Notes under the pieces: model-generated | What the model saw: the letters and a program-made list of their open reading frames with translations, nothing else | What the model was told of the DNA's origin: nothing | Databases searched by the model: none | From: Xanthobacteraceae bacterium | GTDB lineage: Bacteria; Pseudomonadota; Alphaproteobacteria; Rhizobiales; Xanthobacteraceae | DNA length: 64,000 bases | Direction: 5' to 3' | Assembly (NCBI GenBank): GCA_019752575.1 | Contig: JAIELW010000007.1 | Coordinates: forward strand, 124,001 to 188,000 | Made by a program: the position numbers and the translations under genes | Shown: positions 58,459-64,000 of the stretch, piece by piece | Numbering within the stretch: the first letter of the stretch is position 1 | Layout: every line of letters begins with the position of its first letter

Positions 58459-59949
58459 CTAAATGTAAACGCCGCCCGTCGCCGTAGTACCTCCCGAACT
58501 GCCTGGCAAAATGGCTCCGCCAGCCTGAATTACACTGTTTAAAACAGCGCTGTAACGATTGCCGCTTGCGCTACCCGAATAGGTGTTACCTGACACCTGC
58601 AACAGCGACATAGTGTTGGCCATCGCGAAATCGGTGAACGCAGGCGTCCCGATGATCGTAACCGTCTTGCTCTGACACTGAAGATTGCCAAGGCTTTGCA
58701 CGACCCAGTGGCGCGCAGCACCCGCACTGATCGTATAGTTCGCGTTGATCAGGATCGTGCCGCCGTTCGCATTCAAGTGCGACCGGCCGCTGACGAGCGC
58801 GGCGTAGTCCATATTTCCGCTGATGGTGAGAAAGCTGCCAAGCGTACAGGTAATGCCATCGGCACCTCCCGAACCGCCGGTCGTGACCTGAAACCCTTGA
58901 ATGGAGTAGCCTACGCATCGGCCCGTGTTTCCGATTGCCGCCGTCGATGATCCAGATACGACCACATTGGTCGGCGTCGTGATGTCTCCGGTAATTACGA
59001 CGGCTCCTGAGCCGACCAGCGGCTTCAGCCGGATGTGCGAATAAGTGCCCGCGCCGACCTGAATCGTAACCGTATATATATCGAGATCGAGCGAGCCCGA
59101 CACGAAGTCGATCGCTTTCTGGATCGTGAGGAACGCGCCGCCGGACGTGTTCGCGAGCCCGTCGTTGCTGTCGGAGCCGTCGGTCCGCACATAATACGTG
59201 CGGTTCGCGGAAAGCTTCTCGCGAATGTCGCGCTTCGCCACCGCCTGGTCCGGATAGGTCAGCGCGAGCGCGGCGGGCAGCCTCACCCTGCCCGTGCTCT
59301 TGTCGATGTCGAGCGCCTCGGTCCAGCTCGCGCCGTCGGCGGAGACTTTCAGCTTGAAATTGTCGCTGCCGGCGAGACCGAATTCCGCGCGGCCGGAAAA
59401 ATTCGTCGAGAAGAATACCGAGGCCGTGTCGCCCGCCGCCTCCTTCGAGATCTGCAGCTGCACGTCGCCGTTACCGCCCTCCGTGGCCGGGATCGCATGC
59501 AGGAGCGCGGTCTCGCCGCGCATTGCGAACTTCACGTCCGCGTCGCCGGGCGCGGCATCGTTCAGATAGAGATATTCGACGTCGTCGGGATCGAACCCGC
59601 CGCCGCCGCCTCCGGTTTCCAGCGCGTTCCACGCGCTGCCGGTCCAGATGAGCAACGCTTCCGCGTCCTCGTTCCATGCGCGCCAGCCGGTGCGCGGGCT
59701 CAGAAAACGCCAGGCGCCGTCTTCGTAAATCGCAACCTTATTGTCTTGCGCAGCGAACGCGCCGGTAGCGCTCGCAGCCACGATGTGCCGCTCGCCTGCT
59801 TCCGGAGACCCCGGCGGGGCGGCGGAGATCGCGCGCGCGCTCAACTGCACCAGCGCATCGAGCATGCGCAGCGCTTCGTTATGCGTCACGTGCTTTTGCG
59901 CCTGGCCCGCTTCGAGATACGGCAGGCTGAGGTTGTTCGATTCCGCCAT
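58459..59949 (-). CDS. DUF2793 GTA/phage fibre protein with beta-helix C-terminus
   Basis: 496 residues. N-terminal DUF2793 domain (about 1-115: LPYLEAGQAQKHVTHNEALRMLDAL, in part, and WRFLSPRTGWRAWNEDAEALLIW), a Gly-rich hinge, a middle beta-rich part, then from about residue 255 (YYVRTDGSDSNDGL) a repetitive Thr/Ser/Gly-rich right-handed beta-helix typical of receptor-binding fibres. In RcGTA, DUF2793 proteins form head spikes and tail fibres. Composition breaks inside the gene: 44 of 60 G+C at 59221-59280 (middle part) but 29 of 60 at 58501-58560 (C-terminal part), which suggests a swapped tip. Nine bases after gp15. Confidence 0.87.
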   Translation of the reverse strand: MAESNNLSLPYLEAGQAQKHVTHNEALRMLDALVQLSARAISAAPPGSPEAGERHIVAASATGAFAAQDNKVAIYEDGAWRFLSPRTGWRAWNEDAEALLIWTGSAWNALETGGGGGGFDPDDVEYLYLNDAAPGDADVKFAMRGETALLHAIPATEGGNGDVQLQISKEAAGDTASVFFSTNFSGRAEFGLAGSDNFKLKVSADGASWTEALDIDKSTGRVRLPAALALTYPDQAVAKRDIREKLSANRTYYVRTDGSDSNDGLANTSGGAFLTIQKAIDFVSGSLDLDIYTVTIQVGAGTYSHIRLKPLVGSGAVVITGDITTPTNVVVSGSSTAAIGNTGRCVGYSIQGFQVTTGGSGGADGITCTLGSFLTISGNMDYAALVSGRSHLNANGGTILINANYTISAGAARHWVVQSLGNLQCQSKTVTIIGTPAFTDFAMANTMSLLQVSGNTYSGSASGNRYSAVLNSVIQAGGAILPGSSGGTTATGGVYI

Positions 59950-59958
59950 GGATTTTTC

Positions 59959-62900
59959 CTAGAGCTGGATAGTCGCGCCGCGCGTATGCCCCGCGCCGGC
60001 AACCGCCGAGAGCTGGGCCACGCGATAGGCGATCGCGCTTTGCGGGCTGCCGAAATCGGCGATCTCGTCATCGTTCGCGTAAAGCGCCGCCGCCGTAGCC
60101 GACTCGAACATGCGCACCACGCTTTCGCCGTCGAGAATTTCCACGCGATAGCGCTCGAATTCCTCGCCGAGCGGCACTTCGGCCGCGTCCCAACTGTCGC
60201 CGCCAACCCGCGTGCGGCGGGTCCAGGCGAGCGCAACCCCGTCTTCCGTCCGCCGCGCGGAAAGATGCGCGGGCGAGCGGGGTTTGAGTGCGGCAGCGCC
60301 TACAACCTGTTCAAGTTCCGTCATCGAAGGCGAGCCGGCATCGAACGACGACGCGCCTACGCGATAGCTGAAATTTCGCCCGATGAGATTGACGCCACGC
60401 GCAATCGGCACGAGCGCCTCGTCGAGCAGCACGAACGGCGCGCCCGCTTCGACTAAGGCCGCCATTGCCCATTCGCTGCCCTGCTGCCCGCGCAATAGAC
60501 GCGAAAGCAAGTAAGTGTCGGCGGCGACCAGCTCGGCCTCTGCGAACTGGACGATTTCCCATGCGCCGTCGGCGTTGCGGATCGCCGCTGCATTCGCGCC
60601 GCCGAGCACGCGCAGATCGCTTTGCGATGACAGCGCGCCGGACGCGAGCTTCACGCGGAAGCTGTTCGCGCGATCCCAGCGCGCAACCGGCCCCGCAGCC
60701 AGCGGATCGAGCGTCTCGCCGATCACGACCGGAAGTTTCGCGAGCGCAATGCGCTCGTAAGAATCGCCGCCCGCCGAGCGCCATACCGCCACGGCACCCG
60801 GCCAGGGCGAAGCATGAATCGCGAGATATTGCAGCGGCGGATCGGTTTCATCGCGCAATGGCGGCAGATCGAGTGCAAACGCTTCCGGCGGTCCCGAAGC
60901 CGCGGGCGCCGATGCCGAACCGGGTCTCGCGCTACGCACCGCGACATTGAAAATTTCGGGATCGATCCCGCGCGCCTTGATCGCGCGGCTGCCGGCGTCG
61001 GTCGCCTCGGTAATCTCGAGCCGCCGCACGCGGCCGCGATAGTCGAGATCGACCACGTCGCCGGGCGACAGCGCCACATAAGAAGGCGGCAGCGAAAATT
61101 CCGCGCGCTCGCGGCCGGCCCATAAATCCTGCAGCCAGATGTCGGCCGCGCATTCCGCCACCGCGTCGGAAGTCACGAGCGCGAGATCGGCTTTCGCCTC
61201 GCGCCTGCTTGCTCCGGCGAGCCTCCGCGACAGCACGCTTGCGCGGCGGAAATCACCCGCGACTTCGGTGAAGCCGAGCGCGATCTGCACCGGAAGCTCG
61301 GTTTCCTGCGCGCGGACGAAGCGGCAATCCGGATCTTCGCCTTCGACCGCGAGTTCGTCTTCCGAGAACGCCGCGACCGCGGCGCCGCCGCGCGGCCGGA
61401 AAACCAGCGTGCCGTGCTCCTCGACCGCATCGAACGAAAACGCCGGCGCGAGCGGCTCGATCGCGGCGCGTGCAGCCATCGGGCGGTCGATCACATAGCC
61501 GTCGGCGGTGCCGCGCAAACGGGACGTGTCCACATCCGTTGCATCGGCATCCGCGAGCATCGTCCCGATCAGATCGTCGAGCGGCACGGCCCCTAAGCGT
61601 CCGTTGAGCCAGTGCCCGGTTTCCCAGTTCGCCCCGTCGGACCAGACATCGGTTGCTAGCGGAAACGCAGGGTATGGCCGCGCATCCCACGTCCAGGGAT
61701 AAATGCCTGCGGCATCTAACATGCGTCCGTCATAGACCGACGACGTAGGATTGTCGGCTTCGCTCGCGCCGAAAGCGGGATCGAATTTCGAAGCCACCGC
61801 TTCGAGAAAACGGCGTTGAATCAGATCGTCGCGGCGCCGGTTCGAAAAATACGGATAGCCGCTAAGCGCGGATTTCCGGTCCGGAAACACGTTCGGCTGG
61901 TTCGCGCCCTTATCGACCGCCGGACAGCCAACCTCGGTAAACCGGATCGGCTTGCCTTCCGGAACCCACGCGGTTGGCGTCTCTAGCTCCTCTCCGCCGA
62001 CGCGCTCGTAATGCGGCTCACCCCACCAGCTCCAGATGTCTTTGGCGCGAAACATCCAGGGCTTGCCGAAAGCGCCGTCCGCGATCGGCAGCCGCGTCTG
62101 CGTCCGGCGGCTTTCATTGTCCGCATAATAGAAGTCATAGAACTCCCCGCCGCGAAGATTTCCGCGCAGATACCCCGGCGCATAAATCGATTCCGAAACC
62201 GAAGCGTCGAGGTGCGTATTGCCCTCCCGCCAGTCGGAAAGCGGCGCGTAATAGTCGATGCCGACGAAATCGATGTGCTCGCTCGCCCAGAGCGGATCGA
62301 GCGGAAAACGAACTTCATTCGCTTCGGCATCCACGGCATGCGTGCCGTATTCGCTCCAGTTCGCGGCATAGGAAATCTTCGTCGCAGGCCCGAGAATCTC
62401 CCGCGCTTCGGCCGCAAGCGAAATCAGTTCGTTCACCGCGGGATAGATGCCGCTTGCCGAGCGCACGCGCGTCAGCGCTTCATATTCGGAACCGATGAGA
62501 AAAGATTCGACCCCGCCCGCGGCGGCGCAAAGCTTCGCGTAGTGCAGGATCATCCTGCGCAGCGACCACTCCTCGGGCCCGGTGTAGGAGATTGCGGTGC
62601 CGCTCGCCGAAAAATCTTCGGCTTCCGCCTCGCCGAATAGCGCGCCGATTTGCGTTGCCGCCGTTTCGCTTCCGTCCGGCGAACCTTCGCGTCCGGGCGC
62701 GGGATTACAGGTAATCTGTCCGCGCCAGGGATAAGCGGGTTGACCTTCCTTGCCGCTGTACGGATTTTCCAGCACGTTATCCGCTGGAATGTCCATCATC
62801 ACGAACGGATAGAGCATCACGTCTAAGCCGCGCGCGTGCAGATCCGCGATTGCGCGCAGAACCGAAGCGTCCGAAGGCGTGCCGCCGAATGAAGGCCGCC

Positions 62901-63873
62901 CCTCGTGCAAACTCGCGGCTTCCGCGGCTGCCCGCGAGAGCCCTGCCACCGACCACTCCGCGCCATGCGTCTGCTTGTCGTTGCGGTCGACCTTCGGCTT
63001 CACCTGACAGTTTGCTGCGCGCAGATCGCTGCCGAACCAGGCGACGATCAATGCGACACGCGAAAGATTCGGGCAGATCGCCTGCAGCTCGTCGAGCGAG
63101 GCGGTCCAGTCGCTTTCCGCCGACGCAGTATGCCGGTTCTCCGGCGTGTAAACCCCGAAGCCCGTCGTGCGCGTCACCGTAAGCGGGTCGTAGCCGAACT
63201 CGGTCGCGCCGGGGATGATCGAAACCGCGCGGATTCTGTTCTCCAGTCTTCCGACCGGGCGAATGACCTCCGCCGATATCTGCGGCAGGCGATTGCCGAA
63301 ACTCTCGAGCGGCAAGCGCTCGAACACGATGTAAGCGAGCCCGCGATAAGCAGGCGCCTCTCCCTCCGCTTCTTTCGCTTCGATCAGCGGGTCGGGTAAC
63401 TGCGCTTCGTCGCCGCGATAGACGCGATAGGTGTACTGGCTGAGATCGAGTTGCTTGCCGTCGACCCACATGCGGCCGATGCCCGCGACCGGCCCTTCGC
63501 AGAGTCCGATCGCGAAATTCGCAAAATACGCATAGGTCGTGGAAGTCACGCGCGGCCCGCCGCCTTTGCCGCCGCCGGCGGACTCGCTGCGTGTGGAAAC
63601 GGCTTCCTCGAGCTTGGTCGCCCAGATCACTTGGCCGGAAATGCGCGCGCGTCCGTAGACGCGCGGGATCGCAGCACCTTCGCTCGATCCCATCACGTCG
63701 AGCGTGGCAAGCCGCGGGCCTTCGGTGTGCTTGCGCGCGTTGCCGCCGAACAGCGCGCGGTCGATCACGGAGCCCGCGACCGCGCCGATCAGCCTTCCGG
63801 CGACGGCGCCGCCCGCGCCGAATAACGCGCTGCCGGCGGACATGCCGGCAAACGATAACAGAAGTGCGGCCAT
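59959..63873 (-). CDS. GTA gp15-like tail host-specificity protein (TIM-barrel/megatron)
   Basis: 1304 residues. N-terminal Gly/Ala-rich membrane-like stretch (about 5-45), then the baseplate hub region, a TIM-barrel-like glycosidase domain (about 330-720: LDVMLYPFVMMDIP, FLIGSEYEALTRV, HIDFVGIDYYAPLSDW), and a C-terminal hub and fibronectin-like part ending near the fibre gene. Length, order and the GTA TIM-barrel domain match gp15 of the Rhodobacter capsulatus gene transfer agent. Earlier GTA genes would lie beyond 64000. An intergenic repeat directly precedes it. Confidence 0.93.
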   Translation of the reverse strand: MAALLLSFAGMSAGSALFGAGGAVAGRLIGAVAGSVIDRALFGGNARKHTEGPRLATLDVMGSSEGAAIPRVYGRARISGQVIWATKLEEAVSTRSESAGGGKGGGPRVTSTTYAYFANFAIGLCEGPVAGIGRMWVDGKQLDLSQYTYRVYRGDEAQLPDPLIEAKEAEGEAPAYRGLAYIVFERLPLESFGNRLPQISAEVIRPVGRLENRIRAVSIIPGATEFGYDPLTVTRTTGFGVYTPENRHTASAESDWTASLDELQAICPNLSRVALIVAWFGSDLRAANCQVKPKVDRNDKQTHGAEWSVAGLSRAAAEAASLHEGRPSFGGTPSDASVLRAIADLHARGLDVMLYPFVMMDIPADNVLENPYSGKEGQPAYPWRGQITCNPAPGREGSPDGSETAATQIGALFGEAEAEDFSASGTAISYTGPEEWSLRRMILHYAKLCAAAGGVESFLIGSEYEALTRVRSASGIYPAVNELISLAAEAREILGPATKISYAANWSEYGTHAVDAEANEVRFPLDPLWASEHIDFVGIDYYAPLSDWREGNTHLDASVSESIYAPGYLRGNLRGGEFYDFYYADNESRRTQTRLPIADGAFGKPWMFRAKDIWSWWGEPHYERVGGEELETPTAWVPEGKPIRFTEVGCPAVDKGANQPNVFPDRKSALSGYPYFSNRRRDDLIQRRFLEAVASKFDPAFGASEADNPTSSVYDGRMLDAAGIYPWTWDARPYPAFPLATDVWSDGANWETGHWLNGRLGAVPLDDLIGTMLADADATDVDTSRLRGTADGYVIDRPMAARAAIEPLAPAFSFDAVEEHGTLVFRPRGGAAVAAFSEDELAVEGEDPDCRFVRAQETELPVQIALGFTEVAGDFRRASVLSRRLAGASRREAKADLALVTSDAVAECAADIWLQDLWAGRERAEFSLPPSYVALSPGDVVDLDYRGRVRRLEITEATDAGSRAIKARGIDPEIFNVAVRSARPGSASAPAASGPPEAFALDLPPLRDETDPPLQYLAIHASPWPGAVAVWRSAGGDSYERIALAKLPVVIGETLDPLAAGPVARWDRANSFRVKLASGALSSQSDLRVLGGANAAAIRNADGAWEIVQFAEAELVAADTYLLSRLLRGQQGSEWAMAALVEAGAPFVLLDEALVPIARGVNLIGRNFSYRVGASSFDAGSPSMTELEQVVGAAALKPRSPAHLSARRTEDGVALAWTRRTRVGGDSWDAAEVPLGEEFERYRVEILDGESVVRMFESATAAALYANDDEIADFGSPQSAIAYRVAQLSAVAGAGHTRGATIQL

Positions 63874-63889
63874 AGGATTCTAATTCCTT

Positions 63890-64000
63890 CGTCATCACCG
63901 GGCCGCATCGGCCCGCGCGCAGCGCGGTTCTGCCGATGCGAGACCCGGTGATCCACGCCTTGAAGCCGAAAGACGTGGATGCCCGGGACAAGCCCGGGCA
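63890..64000. repeat. Intergenic inverted repeat related to 9527-9616, cut by window edge
   Basis: CGTCATCACCGGG...GACCCGGTGATCCACGCC forms one arm, CGTGGATGCCCGGGACAAGCCCGGGCA starts the other. The CATCCACG/CGTGGATG junction and the 'AAAGACGTGGATGCCCGG' stretch match the element at 9527-9616 almost base for base. It lies between gp15 and the gene upstream of it. Confidence 0.78.

Noticed and set aside
59035-60456. Plus-strand 473-codon reading opposite the fibre and gp15 genes
   Set aside because: Spans the junction of two supported genes; Arg/Ala-rich shadow.
54729-64000. A complete prophage
   Set aside because: No integrase, repressor, terminase or attachment repeats are in the window, and gp15 and the DUF2793 fibre match GTA rather than a standard phage; upstream genes are not visible.

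Overview
The window reads as a chromosomal segment of a GC-rich alphaproteobacterium of the order Hyphomicrobiales, near Bradyrhizobium/Xanthobacteraceae-type genomes. This rests on gene content and order: the block ccmIEF / ccmH - degP - OmpR regulator - kinase - glnE, the pairing gph / rpiA - DUF2059 - gor, a Rhodobacter-type gene transfer agent (GTA) gp15, a dense GANTC (CcrM) cluster, and intergenic inverted repeats of the kind common in this order. Species cannot be named from the sequence alone.

Layout. 1-4.3 kb: glutathione reductase (cut by the window edge), DUF2059 protein, rpiA, divergent gph, tRNA-Val(CAC), DUF2336 protein. 4.4-8.7 kb: a tight minus-strand operon for a meta-cleavage lower pathway of gallate/protocatechuate type (DUF1932 dehydrogenase, GalD-like tautomerase, GalB-like hydratase, GalC-like aldolase, type I extradiol dioxygenase). 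8.9-13.1 kb: L,D-transpeptidase, DUF971 protein, moaA, two coupled EamA transporters. 13.3-16.6 kb: a TRAP transporter with its binding protein convergent to its permeases. 16.9-19.5 kb: mrp, enoyl-CoA hydratase, GST. 19.8-22.8 kb: histidine kinase, degenerate CobS-like membrane protein, retropepsin-like protease. 23-27 kb: tctCBA, TSUP permease, dusA. 28-34.6 kb: two HxlR-regulated NAD(P)H oxidoreductase cassettes, then an NMO-type flavoenzyme and an acyl-CoA ligase. 34.7-44.8 kb: pepN, a PAS histidine kinase behind nine GANTC sites, glnE and a two-component pair.

44.9-51.7 kb is the degP / cytochrome c maturation block. It is split between ccmF and ccmH by an oppositely oriented, lower-GC RelE-type toxin-antitoxin pair whose palindromic operator sits directly upstream of ccmH. 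51.8-54.6 kb: a second kinase/regulator pair and a nitroreductase.

54.7-64 kb is the distal end of a GTA-like cluster: gp15 (1304 aa), a DUF2793 fibre, then an amidase endolysin, a holin-like protein and two tiny overlapping spanin-like genes. Two low-GC plus-strand genes (methyltransferase and GSCFA protein) lie between fibre and endolysin, and the fibre C-terminus shares their low GC, which suggests exchange of a fibre-tip module. Four families of intergenic inverted repeats punctuate the window.
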